From Paracoccaceae bacterium (GTDB taxonomy: Bacteria > Pseudomonadota > Alphaproteobacteria > Rhodobacterales > Rhodobacteraceae), in NCBI GenBank assembly GCA_019454225.1, contig CP075370.1, positions 3,033,649 to 3,097,648 on the forward strand: a stretch of DNA of 64,000 nucleotides, written 5' to 3'. The position numbers and the translations under genes were made by a program. Of this stretch, positions 30,915-39,612 are shown in pieces. Under the pieces are notes generated by a model. It was not told where the DNA came from. It ran no database searches and worked only from the letters and a program-made list of their open reading frames with translations. How positions within the stretch are numbered: the first letter of the stretch is position 1; every line of letters starts with the position of its first letter.

Positions 30915-32759
30915 TCACTCCGCTGCTTCCATGTCGCGCCTGAGTAGCGGCAACTGCACCTCGAACACAGCCCCGCCGCCTTCACCGTTGCGTGCGGTCA
31001 GGCGACCGCCCAGATCGGTGACGATGCCCGAGGAGATGGCCAGACCCAGCCCGACGCCCTCACCCGGTTTCTTGGTGGTGTAGAAGGGTTCGAACAGATT
31101 GGCGAGATCGGCGATGCCATGGCCGTTGTCGCGCACCGACAGGCGCACGGCCTCATCCTCGGCAAGTGTCAGGTCGATGCGCGGCTCAGCCACGCCCTTG
31201 GTCGCGTCGAGCGCGTTGCGCAGCAGGTTGATGATCACCTGTTCCAGCCGGATGCGATCGGCCATCACCATGACCGGCTTGCGCGGCACCGCACGGGTGA
31301 TCCGCACCACCCTCGCCTTCAGCTGCGGTTCCATCATCGACAGCGCCGAGGACAGGCAGGCCCGCACATCCACCGGCTCGAATGCCTCGCCGCCCTTGCG
31401 TGCATAGGACTTGAGCTGCCGCGTGATCGCGCCCATCCGCTCGATCAGGTCGTCGATCCGCTGGAACGACGACAGCGCCTCTTCCGGCCTGCGCCGTTGC
31501 AGCAACAGGCGCGCGCCGGCCAGATAGGTCTTCATCGCGGCAAGGGGCTGATTCAGCTCGTGGCTGACGGCCGCCGACATCTCGCCCAGTGCCGCCAGTT
31601 TCGACGATTGTGCCAGCGTCGCCTCGGCCACGGCCAGATCCTTGCGCACCTTCTCGCGCTCGGCAATCGCGCGCTGCAGCCGGGCGTTCAGCAGCCGCAG
31701 TTCGGCCGACTCACGCTGGAAGCTGACCGTGCGCGACCAGGCGCGGCGCGAGAAGATGTAGAATGTCGCGGCCAGCAGGATGGCGAAACCCATGATTTCG
31801 AGCGCCAGCACGGAATTGACCCGCTCACGCACGGAATCGAGCGCGGTGAAGGTCACGATGCGCCAGCCGCGGAACGGCACGCGCGCCTCCGCCCGGATCA
31901 CGGCCTCGCCCCGCACATAGGCGTCGGGCGGCTCCTGCGTCCAGTCCTGCGCAATCTGCACCGCGCGGCGGATGGCCGATGGCGGGTCCTGCACCGCTAG
32001 CGCCTCGTCCACCTTCAGTCCCCGCCAGCGGGGTTCCGTCGACAGGATCACCCGCCCCTCGCTGTCGGTCACCAGCACCGCATCCGCCAGCCCGGCCCAG
32101 GAACGTTCGTACTTCTGCAGGTCCACGGCCACGACGATGACACCCAGCAGCTTGCCCTCGGCGGTCACGGCGCGCGAATAGGTGAAATCGGTGCCGCCTC
32201 CGCCATCACGGGGCGTGGCCGTGAACACCGTATCCTTGGTGCGCTGCGCGTCGACGAAATAGGCCGCGTTGCGGTGGCCCGAACCAAGCCTGTTCCGGTT
32301 CGTGGCACCGACCGCCCGCCCGTCCCGGTCCAGCAGCAATATCGAGGCCGCGCCGATTTCCGACTGGAACGAGATCAGCCGCTGCGAGGTCGAGGAATAT
32401 GTCCCCGATGACAGCGCCCCGATCAGTTCGGGATCCCGCGACAGCAGCAGCGGCACGATGGAATTGCGCTGCAACTCGCTGACAAGATTGCCGGAGTAAA
32501 GCGCCAGCCGCACCTCCGACCGGTTCCGCGTCGCATCCGAGAAGCGGTCGGTAAGCCAGCTGTTCGTGACCAGCACGACCACGCCGGCAACCACCGCCAG
32601 GGCAACGACGACGATGCGCATCGTCCAGGTCAGGCCCTGGGGAACGGGATTGGTGGCCGGGGGTGCGACGGGCAGGGACAGATCCGGCGGCAGGTCCGGG
32701 GGCGCCCCGGTTCCGGACGGATCGGCGGGAGATGAAACAGGCGCGGCGGCGTCGGTCAT
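30915..32759 (-). CDS. dctB: C4-dicarboxylate sensor histidine kinase DctB-like
   Basis: The 614-residue kinase has a Pro-rich N-terminus, a transmembrane segment at about residues 47-67, a periplasmic double-Cache-like sensor (about 70-310), a second transmembrane segment, a coiled linker, then HisKA with the phospho-His in SAAVSHELNQPLAAMKTYLAG and an ATPase domain with NLLRNALDA, DNGHGI and GVGLGLAIS. This is the DctB architecture, sensing C4-dicarboxylates with the transporter. The partner dctD follows after four bases. A dct TRAP or DctA transporter is not adjacent; the TRAP system 22 kb away belongs to another cluster, so the true ligand is unproven. Confidence 0.85.
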   Translation of the reverse strand: MTDAAAPVSSPADPSGTGAPPDLPPDLSLPVAPPATNPVPQGLTWTMRIVVVALAVVAGVVVLVTNSWLTDRFSDATRNRSEVRLALYSGNLVSELQRNSIVPLLLSRDPELIGALSSGTYSSTSQRLISFQSEIGAASILLLDRDGRAVGATNRNRLGSGHRNAAYFVDAQRTKDTVFTATPRDGGGGTDFTYSRAVTAEGKLLGVIVVAVDLQKYERSWAGLADAVLVTDSEGRVILSTEPRWRGLKVDEALAVQDPPSAIRRAVQIAQDWTQEPPDAYVRGEAVIRAEARVPFRGWRIVTFTALDSVRERVNSVLALEIMGFAILLAATFYIFSRRAWSRTVSFQRESAELRLLNARLQRAIAEREKVRKDLAVAEATLAQSSKLAALGEMSAAVSHELNQPLAAMKTYLAGARLLLQRRRPEEALSSFQRIDDLIERMGAITRQLKSYARKGGEAFEPVDVRACLSSALSMMEPQLKARVVRITRAVPRKPVMVMADRIRLEQVIINLLRNALDATKGVAEPRIDLTLAEDEAVRLSVRDNGHGIADLANLFEPFYTTKKPGEGVGLGLAISSGIVTDLGGRLTARNGEGGGAVFEVQLPLLRRDMEAAE

Positions 32760-32818
32760 GCGCGAAGTCTAGGCCGCAGGGCGCCCCCGCTCAAGCGCGG
32801 CAACGCAGCGCGGCGCAA

Positions 32819-33487
32819 TCACACAGGCAGCGCCACGCCGACGAGCGCGCGGAAAACCGCCGCACCGTCCGGGGATCCGTGATCGGCGGTCATGGCGCGT
32901 TCGGGGTGGGGCATCATGCCGAGGACGCGGCGGTTCTCCGACAGAACTCCGGCAATATCGCCCATCGATCCGTTGGGGTTGTCGAGATAGGCGAAGGCGA
33001 TCCGGTCCTCGCCGCGCAGCCGGTCCAGCGTCGGGGCATCGACCGTGTAGTTCCCGTCGTGATGCGCCACCGGGATGCGGATCTCGGCCCCCGGCGCATA
33101 GCCAGCCGTATAGGCGCTGTCGGTCGTTGCCACGCGCATCCGCACGCTGCGGCACACGAACCGAAGGCCCGCGTTGCGCATCAGCACGCCGGGCAGCAGG
33201 CCCATCTCGGTCAGCACCTGAAACCCGTTGCAGATGCCCAGAACGAACCCGCCACGCGCCGCATGGGCCGCGACCGCGGCAGATATGGGGGACCGGGCGG
33301 CGATTGCGCCACAGCGCAGATAGTCGCCGAACGAAAAGCCGCCCGGCACGCCCACCACGTCGGTCCCCGGCGGCAGCGCGGTATCCTTGTGCCAGACCCG
33401 TTCCACCGTCGCGCCCGCCTGCGCGAAGGCCAGTGCCAGGTCGCGGTCGCAGTTCGACCCGGGGAAGGTGATGACGGCAGCTTTCAT
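32819..33487 (-). CDS. purQ: Phosphoribosylformylglycinamidine synthase subunit PurQ (glutaminase)
   Basis: PurQ is the glutaminase that feeds ammonia to PurL in the fourth step of purine synthesis, in the PurLQS complex. The 222-residue class I amidotransferase shows [14 protein letters not shown], the oxyanion region [12 protein letters not shown], the nucleophile Cys in [13 protein letters not shown] and the catalytic His and Glu in MMPHPERA. Length is normal. In many alphaproteobacteria purS precedes purQ; no purS-like frame lies in the 88-base gap upstream here, so purS must be elsewhere. The adjacent PHP gene is on the same strand but has its own ribosome site. Confidence 0.95.
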   Translation of the reverse strand: MKAAVITFPGSNCDRDLALAFAQAGATVERVWHKDTALPPGTDVVGVPGGFSFGDYLRCGAIAARSPISAAVAAHAARGGFVLGICNGFQVLTEMGLLPGVLMRNAGLRFVCRSVRMRVATTDSAYTAGYAPGAEIRIPVAHHDGNYTVDAPTLDRLRGEDRIAFAYLDNPNGSMGDIAGVLSENRRVLGMMPHPERAMTADHGSPDGAAVFRALVGVALPV

Positions 33488-33575
33488 GCGCGGACCTCAG
33501 GACTGCGGTTGCGTCCCGATTATCCCGAAGACGCGCCGCTTGCCAGTGCCAAGCGCGCCTGCGCGGTGCCTCCGG

Positions 33576-34505
33576 TCACAGGAAATGCGGGTTCGACCAG
33601 GCGCGGCGCCCCTCGGCATCGCGCACCGTCACACGCAGGAACGGCGATCGTGCCAGCCGCTTCAACGCGACACGCGCCGTCGTCATGCCCTCGCCATGCA
33701 CCGAGACGGCGGCCGTGCCTGCCCCTTGCACGATCACGGTCTGGGCCGGGGAACAGTCGACCTCGACGGCGTCCGGCGTGATCCGCAGATCGTGGATCTC
33801 GGGGCCCTGGCTGGCATAGAAATGCCCCGCCTTCAGCGCATCGACCAGGGCGTCGGGGGCATTGGCCTCGGCCTTGACCATGACCCAGCCGCCGAAATGG
33901 TCGGGCTCGTAGAAATGCGCGTCATCCGTCGCGATCAGTGTCACCCGCCGCCCCTCGGCCAGCAGCAGGTCGGCGACCGCGGTGCCATCGGGGCGGTCGC
34001 AGCCCACGGCACATCCGTGATTGTAGATCTCGACCGCGTGTGCCGCCGTCACGGACCGCGCGTCACGCAGCGTCAGGCCCGACCATTGCGGATGCGCGAT
34101 GGCCACGAAAGCACCGGCCGCCACGGCCCGTGCCGCCAGTTCGGGTCCGCTTTCCTGGCCGTCGACCGGTTCGAAATCCGGGCTGTCGGACGGCGCGAAA
34201 TCAGGCGGCAGGCCGACCGCCAGAATGTGCCACAGCTCACCGTTTTCCATCGCGCCGGAATGCAGTTCTGCCCCCGGAATGGTGGTGAAGGCATTGGTTC
34301 GGAACGCCGTCGTATCGACGATCGGATAGCCGTAGGCGCCCACGAAGTGATCGGTCAGCGCCAGGAAATCATACCCCTGCTCGCGGTAGCGGCGGCAGAC
34401 CTCCTCGGGGCTGATCACGCCATCCGAACGGGTGGAATGGGTGTGCAGGTTCCCCTTCCAGAACCGCCCGGGGGCGGCAAAGGCGGGCAGTCGGGTGGTG
34501 GTCAT
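33576..34505 (-). CDS. PHP-domain (CehA/McbA-like) metallohydrolase of the phosphonate island
   Basis: This 309-residue protein has the PHP signature: GNLHTHSTRSDG at the N-terminus, ALTDHFVG, GAELH, and IAHPQW, with ATDDAHFYEPDH later; these His and Asp residues form a multinuclear metal site that hydrolyses phosphoesters. It follows phnM by 87 bases on the same strand. A PHP enzyme called PhnPP hydrolyses 5-phosphoribosyl 1,2-cyclic phosphate, the last C-P lyase intermediate, in bacteria without PhnP. No PhnP is in this cluster, so this gene may fill that step; the assignment is inference. GGAG before 34505 sets the start. Confidence 0.6.
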   Translation of the reverse strand: MTTTRLPAFAAPGRFWKGNLHTHSTRSDGVISPEEVCRRYREQGYDFLALTDHFVGAYGYPIVDTTAFRTNAFTTIPGAELHSGAMENGELWHILAVGLPPDFAPSDSPDFEPVDGQESGPELAARAVAAGAFVAIAHPQWSGLTLRDARSVTAAHAVEIYNHGCAVGCDRPDGTAVADLLLAEGRRVTLIATDDAHFYEPDHFGGWVMVKAEANAPDALVDALKAGHFYASQGPEIHDLRITPDAVEVDCSPAQTVIVQGAGTAAVSVHGEGMTTARVALKRLARSPFLRVTVRDAEGRRAWSNPHFL

Positions 34506-34592
34506 GTCGGCGCTCCCTCGAATGCTCTTCTTGTCGCAGTCCAGAATGACGGCAGCATACCGGCACGGCAACGGCGCGATGACGATGCCGCG

Positions 34593-35735
34593 TCACGCGA
34601 CCCGCCTGCCCTGCACCCAGGCACCGCGCACCGCCGCCGCGTCACCGATCCGGGCGACGCGGATCACATCGGCGCGCGCCCCGGGGTCGAGGTGCCCCCG
34701 ATCATCGAGCCCGGCCGCTGCCGCAGGGGCCCTGGTCACCGTGGCGACCCCGCGCGCCATGTCGCCCCAGATGTCGCCCAGCATCAGCGCGGCCGTCAGA
34801 AGGGCCGAAGGCACATAGTCGGACGACACGATGTCCAGAAGATCGGCCTCGGCCAGCGCCCGCGCCGCAACATTGCCCGAATGCGATCCGCCCCGGATCA
34901 GGTTCGGCGCCCCCATCATGACGGCAATTCCGTTGGCTCGGCAGGCCTCGGCGGCCTCGACCGTGGTCGGGAACTCGGCGAAGGTCACACCATGCGCGGC
35001 ACTTTGGGCGACATCCTCGGGCCGGGTATCGTCATGGCTCGCCAGAACCGCCCCGTACCGGCGCGCTTCGGCAACCGCCACCCGTTCGTGCAGCGCCCCC
35101 ATGCGCGCGCCCAGTTCCTGCTGGCTCGCGACATGGCCGGCGAACTCGGCCTCGGAATAGCCGTGCTTGCCCATCACATAGTCCTTCAGCGACTTCAGGT
35201 TGCGGAACTGGCGCTGGCCGGGGGTGTGGTCCATCAGGCTGACGATGCCCACGCGGTCGGCGGGGCCGAACTTCGCCATCTCGTCAACCAGCGTCTCGGA
35301 ACATTTCTCGGCCCGCAGGTGCAGGAAGTGACTGATGCGCAGGGCACCCTGTGCCCGCAGCCCGAGGATTTCGTCTGCCAGGGCGCGGGCGTATTCGCCA
35401 TAGTTGCCCTTGGCCTTCGACACCACCGACCCGACGCGCAGCGCATCGAAGACCGTGGTGATGCCGACGCCCGCCAGTTCCGCGTCATGGGCGATGATCG
35501 CCGGGGCATGCGGCCAGTTCACCCTTGGACGCGGCTCGATATGGCGCTCCAGGTTGTCGGTATGCAGTTCCACCAGGCCCGGCATCACCATGTCCCCGCC
35601 GCAGTCGATCGCACCGGGGGGAACGGCCGTCCCCTCGGCGATATCGGCAATCCGCCCGTCGCGCAGCACCACCGCACCCCGCATGACCTCGGACGGCCGG
35701 ACGAGGAGGGCATTGGCGAGGATTGTCTCGGTCAT
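34593..35735 (-). CDS. phnM: Alpha-D-ribose 1-methylphosphonate 5-triphosphate diphosphatase PhnM
   Basis: PhnM removes pyrophosphate from ribose 1-alkylphosphonate 5-triphosphate, giving the 5-phosphate that PhnJ cleaves. The 380-residue amidohydrolase has the metal motif in PGLVELHTDNLERH, a lysine region, LMDHTPGQRQF, LASHDDTRPEDV and GAPNLIRGGSHSGN. These match canonical PhnM, including the HTDN form. The start at 35735 follows AAGGA; the upstream extension is not coding. It diverges from the DUF1045 gene and is followed by the PHP hydrolase. A second, more divergent PhnM is encoded at 43980, so one of the two may have a different substrate. Confidence 0.92.
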   Translation of the reverse strand: MTETILANALLVRPSEVMRGAVVLRDGRIADIAEGTAVPPGAIDCGGDMVMPGLVELHTDNLERHIEPRPRVNWPHAPAIIAHDAELAGVGITTVFDALRVGSVVSKAKGNYGEYARALADEILGLRAQGALRISHFLHLRAEKCSETLVDEMAKFGPADRVGIVSLMDHTPGQRQFRNLKSLKDYVMGKHGYSEAEFAGHVASQQELGARMGALHERVAVAEARRYGAVLASHDDTRPEDVAQSAAHGVTFAEFPTTVEAAEACRANGIAVMMGAPNLIRGGSHSGNVAARALAEADLLDIVSSDYVPSALLTAALMLGDIWGDMARGVATVTRAPAAAAGLDDRGHLDPGARADVIRVARIGDAAAVRGAWVQGRRVA

Positions 35736-35806
35736 GGGTGTATTCCTTGGCAAAGCGGTCGGCAGCCCGGTATCACGGCGGCGGAACAGCGTGAACGGAG
35801 GCTGGA

Positions 35807-36505
35807 ATGCAGGCGACGGCGATCGGCGGCTATCGGCGCTATGCGATCTACGCCGCGCCCGACGGGCCGCTCGGGGCTTTCGGCGCGGCATGGCTGGGAT
35901 GGGATCTGGGCGACGGGACCGAACCGGCGGCGCCGGTGGTGCCCGGGCTGCCGATGCCCCGCGAGGCGGTCGTTGCGACACCCCGCAAATACGGCTTTCA
36001 CGGGACGATCAAGCCGCCATTCCGGCTGGCTGCGGGGGTTGCGCCGGAGGATCTGGACACCGCCGCGGCCGCGCTCAGCGCCGGGCTTGCCGCTGTCGCG
36101 CTGCCGGGGTTGCGGCTCCAACGGCTGGGCGGATTCCTGGCGCTTGTCCCGGATGGCGACCAGGCGTCGCTGTCGGCGCTTGCCGCACGGGCGGTCGAGG
36201 CGCTCGACCCGTTTCGTGCGCCGGCGGACGCGGCCGAGATCGCCCGTCGCAATCCCGACCGGCTGACCGAGCGGCAGCGTGCCCTCCTCGACCGCTGGGG
36301 CTATCCCTATGTGATGGAGGAGTTCCAGTTCCATCTCACGCTGTCGGGGAACCTGCCCGGGGATCAGGCCGACGCCGTCCTTGCGGCACTGGCACCGGCG
36401 ATTGCCCCGGTCCTGCCGCGACCCTTCACGCTCGACAGTCTGGCGCTCTGCGGGGAAGGCGCGGATGGCCGGTTCCGCCTGATCCGGCGCTATCCGCTGG
36501 GTTGA
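35807..36505 (+). CDS. DUF1045 2H-phosphoesterase of C-P lyase clusters
   Basis: The 232-residue protein belongs to the DUF1045 family seen beside C-P lyase genes (described as a putative phosphonate metabolism protein). It has the two HxT motifs of 2H phosphoesterases: KYGFHGTIKPPF (His65, Thr67) and EFQFHLTLSGNL (His176, Thr178), about 110 residues apart. Such enzymes open cyclic phosphodiesters, so it could act on the 5-phosphoribosyl 1,2-cyclic phosphate made by PhnJ, or proofread side products. It diverges from phnM across 71 bases and converges on phnN with 32 bases between. A good GGAGG site precedes the ATG. Its exact reaction is not known to me. Confidence 0.8.
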   Translation: MQATAIGGYRRYAIYAAPDGPLGAFGAAWLGWDLGDGTEPAAPVVPGLPMPREAVVATPRKYGFHGTIKPPFRLAAGVAPEDLDTAAAALSAGLAAVALPGLRLQRLGGFLALVPDGDQASLSALAARAVEALDPFRAPADAAEIARRNPDRLTERQRALLDRWGYPYVMEEFQFHLTLSGNLPGDQADAVLAALAPAIAPVLPRPFTLDSLALCGEGADGRFRLIRRYPLG

Positions 36506-36537
36506 GTCCCGCCCGGCACGGACTGACCGGCAGATCA

Positions 36538-37086
36538 TCACCGCGCCACCCCTTCCGGTGCCAGGGCGGCCAGAAAGGCCGCCTCGGCCTCGGCCAGCGA
36601 CCCGCCGTTCTGCACGACGCGAACCGGAATTCCGGGCGGCACCTCATACCGCGCCCGCGCCAGCCTTGCGGCGATGTCGGGTGCCGTTTCGCGCCCCCGC
36701 AGCGCAAGCCGTTCGGCCAGCACCTGGATCGGAGCGGTGACAAGGATCACGGCAAGGTTGGGAAACACCCCCCAGGCTTCGGCGAGCATCGCCCGGCTGC
36801 CATTGAACACCACATCCCGGCCCTGCGCGATGGCGTCGATGGCACTGGCGGGGATGCCATAGTCAAGACCGTGCGCCCGCCACGCCAGGCAGAATGCCCC
36901 GGCTTCGGCCCGCGCCGCGAATTCCGCCTCGGTGACGCCCTCGAACGGCTCGCCCCCGGCCTCCTCAGGCCGCGTGATCACGCGGCGCACCACATGCAGC
37001 GCGGGCCGCGCCGCACGGGCGGCCGCGATCAGTGTGTCCTTGCCGGCACCCGAGGGGCCGACAACGGCAAAGACGCGCCCGGCCAC
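36538..37086 (-). CDS. phnN: Ribose 1,5-bisphosphate phosphokinase PhnN
   Basis: PhnN phosphorylates ribose 1,5-bisphosphate to PRPP, returning the C-P lyase sugar carrier to nucleotide metabolism. The 182-residue guanylate-kinase-like protein has the P-loop VVGPSGAGKDTL, RRVITRPEEAGGEPFEGVT and a lid RGRETAPDIAARLAR. It begins with GTG one base after the phnL stop. It ends the phnG-to-phnN transcript. With a PhnP-like activity yielding ribose 1,5-bisphosphate, PhnN would complete the classic route; if PhnPP made ribose 5-phosphate instead, PhnN would be partly redundant, which bears on the role of the PHP gene nearby. Confidence 0.92.
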   Translation of the reverse strand: MAGRVFAVVGPSGAGKDTLIAAARAARPALHVVRRVITRPEEAGGEPFEGVTEAEFAARAEAGAFCLAWRAHGLDYGIPASAIDAIAQGRDVVFNGSRAMLAEAWGVFPNLAVILVTAPIQVLAERLALRGRETAPDIAARLARARYEVPPGIPVRVVQNGGSLAEAEAAFLAALAPEGVAR

Positions 37087-37087
37087 C

Positions 37088-37780
37088 TCAGGCCACCCGC
37101 GCCGGTGTGAACCCGGTCACGTCCACCAGCCGGTCACAGACCCGCGCCCGGGCGCCTTCGTCGTGGAAGATGCCCAGAATCGCCGCGCCGCGCGCCTTCG
37201 CCTCGTCGATCAGCGACAGCACGACCTCGCGGTTGGCGGCATCGAGGCTGGCCGTGGGTTCATCCAGCAGCAGCGCCGGATAGCCATGCACGAAGCCGCG
37301 CGCGATGTTCACCCTCTGCTGTTCGCCGCCCGAGAATGTCGTCGGCGACAGGCCCCACAGCCGTTCGGGAATGTTAAGCCGTGCCAGAAGGCCGCGTGCC
37401 CGGTCGCGTGCCTCGTCGGCGGCGACGCCAAGCGCAAGCAGCGGCTCGGCCACCACGTCCAGCGTTGCCACACGCGGCACCACCCGCAGGAACTGGCTGA
37501 CATAGCCCAGTGTCCCCCGGCGCAGCGCGATCACGGTGCGCGGCTCGGCACCGGCAACCTCGACCCCGGCCACCCGGATGGACCCTGCGTCCGCCAGATA
37601 ATTGCCCCAGACCATGCGCATCAGGGTGGATTTTCCGGCGCCCGACGCGCCTGTCAGCCCCACACACTCCCCGGCGCCGACGGCCAGCGCCGCACCCGCC
37701 ATCACCGGGATCACGGCGCCCCCCTGATTGTGCAGCACGAAGCGCTTCTGCAGGTCGCGGACCTCGATCACCGGGTTCAT
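37088..37780 (-). CDS. phnL: C-P lyase accessory ABC-type ATPase PhnL
   Basis: PhnL is an ABC ATPase associated with the C-P lyase core complex rather than a transporter. The 230-residue protein has Walker A GASGAGKST, the Q-loop region LGYVSQFLRVVPRVA typical of PhnL, signature TFSGGEQQRVNIARG and Walker B ALLLDEPTASLD. The start at 37780 overlaps the corA stop by four bases (ATGA); an in-frame codon 15 bases upstream is less likely. It lies between corA and phnN in the operon. In E. coli PhnL follows PhnK directly; here corA separates them. Confidence 0.93.
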   Translation of the reverse strand: MNPVIEVRDLQKRFVLHNQGGAVIPVMAGAALAVGAGECVGLTGASGAGKSTLMRMVWGNYLADAGSIRVAGVEVAGAEPRTVIALRRGTLGYVSQFLRVVPRVATLDVVAEPLLALGVAADEARDRARGLLARLNIPERLWGLSPTTFSGGEQQRVNIARGFVHGYPALLLDEPTASLDAANREVVLSLIDEAKARGAAILGIFHDEGARARVCDRLVDVTGFTPARVA

Positions 37781-38736
37781 AGCCACTTCTTCCACTTGAA
37801 GAACAGATAGGTGCCGACCGCGGCAGCCAGCATCATCCCGATTGCCATGGGATAGCCGTAGCGCCAGTCCAGTTCGGGCATATTGGTGAAGTTCATGCCA
37901 TAGGCCGAGGCGATCACCGTCGGCGGCAGGAACACCACGGCGACAACCGAGACGATCTTGATGGTCTGGTTCTGGCTGAGGTTGATCATCCCCAGCGTCG
38001 CATCGGTCGCCAGCGCCACGCGCGCCGACAGGTGATCGGCGTGCACCTCAAGCGCGTGGATGTCGCGCATCAGGCCCTTCACGACCCCCTTGTGCCCGCC
38101 ACCGCGCAGCCCCTCCGCCAGGGTCTGCCCGAAGTAGCTGATCGCGCGCTCGACCGTCAGCAACGACAGCCGGACCCGCGCCACCGCCTCGCCCTCGCGC
38201 CCGACACGACGCAGGGCCTGCTGAAGCTCTGCCGCGCCTGTGCTGCCCGCATCGCCATAGACCTCGCGCGCGATGGCATCGAGCGACCGGCCCGATCCTT
38301 CCAGCAGGTCGGCCAGTCGGCTGACGATCTCCTCGATCAGGCTCAGGAACACCGCGTCCGGCCCGGTGCAGCCCGGCCCGACCTTTTCAGCCCGTGTGGG
38401 ATAGGTCTCGAACGGGCGCGGGGCGTGGTGGCGGACGGTGAAGGCGCGGTCAGCGGTCAGGATGAAGGTGACCGGGCCGGCCATGGGTTCCTTCGATTCG
38501 GACATCCCCGGCAGCACCACGGTCAGGTAATCGATGCCATCCTCCCGGTAGAGGCGGCTGGAGATCTCGATCTCCTCCATGTCCGCCAGCGTCGGCACCT
38601 CGATGCCAAGCGCCTGCACCGCATCGACCTGGGCCGGCTGCGGACGGTAGAGGTCGATCCAGACGGCCTCGGCCAGCGGCGCCTCGGGGGCCAGCTCTTC
38701 CAACCTGTTGCCTGCGATGCGATAGGCGAACATCAT
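37777..38736 (-). CDS. corA: CorA-family magnesium transporter embedded in the phn operon
   Basis: The 319-residue protein has the CorA layout: a long cytoplasmic N-terminal domain, then two C-terminal transmembrane helices with the signature YGMNF between them (ASAYGMNFTNMPELD). It carries Mg2+ or other divalent ions as a pentamer. It sits between phnK (3 bases) and phnL (4-base overlap), so it is translated with the C-P lyase genes, which is not the usual arrangement. A link to the Mg needs of the phosphorylated sugar intermediates or of phosphate-starved cells is possible but speculative. No residues look damaged. Confidence 0.9.
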   Translation of the reverse strand: MMFAYRIAGNRLEELAPEAPLAEAVWIDLYRPQPAQVDAVQALGIEVPTLADMEEIEISSRLYREDGIDYLTVVLPGMSESKEPMAGPVTFILTADRAFTVRHHAPRPFETYPTRAEKVGPGCTGPDAVFLSLIEEIVSRLADLLEGSGRSLDAIAREVYGDAGSTGAAELQQALRRVGREGEAVARVRLSLLTVERAISYFGQTLAEGLRGGGHKGVVKGLMRDIHALEVHADHLSARVALATDATLGMINLSQNQTIKIVSVVAVVFLPPTVIASAYGMNFTNMPELDWRYGYPMAIGMMLAAAVGTYLFFKWKKWL

Positions 38737-38739
38737 GGG

Positions 38740-39513
38740 TCAGACCTGCAGGACCGAAGAGACCAGAAGCTGCGTATAGGCGTGCTGCGGATCATCCAGA
38801 ACCTGATCCGTCAGGCCCTGTTCCACCACAAGCCCCCCCTTCATGACCATCAGCCGGTCGGCCAGCAGGCGCACCACGGCCAGATCATGCGTCACGATCA
38901 CCGCCGACAGGCCCATCTCGCGCACCAGCCCGCGCAGCAGGTCCAGAAGCCGCGCCTGCACGCTGACATCCAGCCCGCCGGTCGGTTCATCCATGAACAC
39001 AAGACGCGGGCCCGTCACAAGGTTCCGCGCGATCTGCAACCGCTGCTGCATGCCGCCCGAGAACTGGCGGGGGCGGTCGTCGATGCGGGCGGGGTCGATC
39101 TCGACACGGTCCAGCCAGTCCTCTGCCGCGCTGCGGATCCGGCCGTAGTGCCGCGCGCCCACTGCCATGAGGCGTTCACCGACGTTGCCGCCCGCGCTCA
39201 CCCCCATGCGCAGCCCGTCGCGGGGGTTCTGGTGGACGAAGGCCCAGTCGGTGCGCCCAAGCATGCGGCGCTCGGATTCGGGCATGGTCACCGTGTCGCG
39301 CGGGCCTTCGCGCGTGTCGAAGATCACCGCACCCGCGTCGGGCACCAGATGCCCGGCCAGACAGGACAGCAGGGTCGACTTGCCCGACCCGCTTTCCCCC
39401 ACGATCCCCATGACCTCGCCCGGCCACAGGTCGAACGACACGTTCGAGCATCCGATGCGCGCGCCGTAGCGCTTTGTCAGGTCCCGTACCGACAGAAGCG
39501 GATGGGTTGTCAT
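38740..39513 (-). CDS. phnK: C-P lyase accessory ABC-type ATPase PhnK
   Basis: PhnK is the ABC ATPase that docks on the PhnGHIJ core, on PhnJ, and is needed for phosphonate use in vivo. The 257-residue protein resembles oligopeptide-permease ATPases: Walker A GESGSGKST, AFVHQNPRDGLRM (the HQNPRDGLRM form is typical of PhnK), signature QFSGGMQQRLQIARN and Walker B VFMDEPTGGLD. ATG 39513 has GAGG upstream; an in-frame ATG at 39534 has none. A 99-base gap separates it from phnJ, and corA follows after three bases. Confidence 0.94.
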   Translation of the reverse strand: MTTHPLLSVRDLTKRYGARIGCSNVSFDLWPGEVMGIVGESGSGKSTLLSCLAGHLVPDAGAVIFDTREGPRDTVTMPESERRMLGRTDWAFVHQNPRDGLRMGVSAGGNVGERLMAVGARHYGRIRSAAEDWLDRVEIDPARIDDRPRQFSGGMQQRLQIARNLVTGPRLVFMDEPTGGLDVSVQARLLDLLRGLVREMGLSAVIVTHDLAVVRLLADRLMVMKGGLVVEQGLTDQVLDDPQHAYTQLLVSSVLQV

Positions 39514-39612
39514 CCCCGAAACCTCATGCCGCATCGCGACCCCTCCGGACCGGGCGCGCGGCAGGGGACTGCCGGTTCCTTCGGCCGCCGGAACATGAAA
39601 CCGCTGCCCGCA

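Noticed and set aside
35736-35806. A possible Pho box between phnM and the DUF1045 gene (CTGTTCC-N4-CCGTGAT)
   Set aside because: The match is too weak compared with the boxes before phnG and phnC to support a call.
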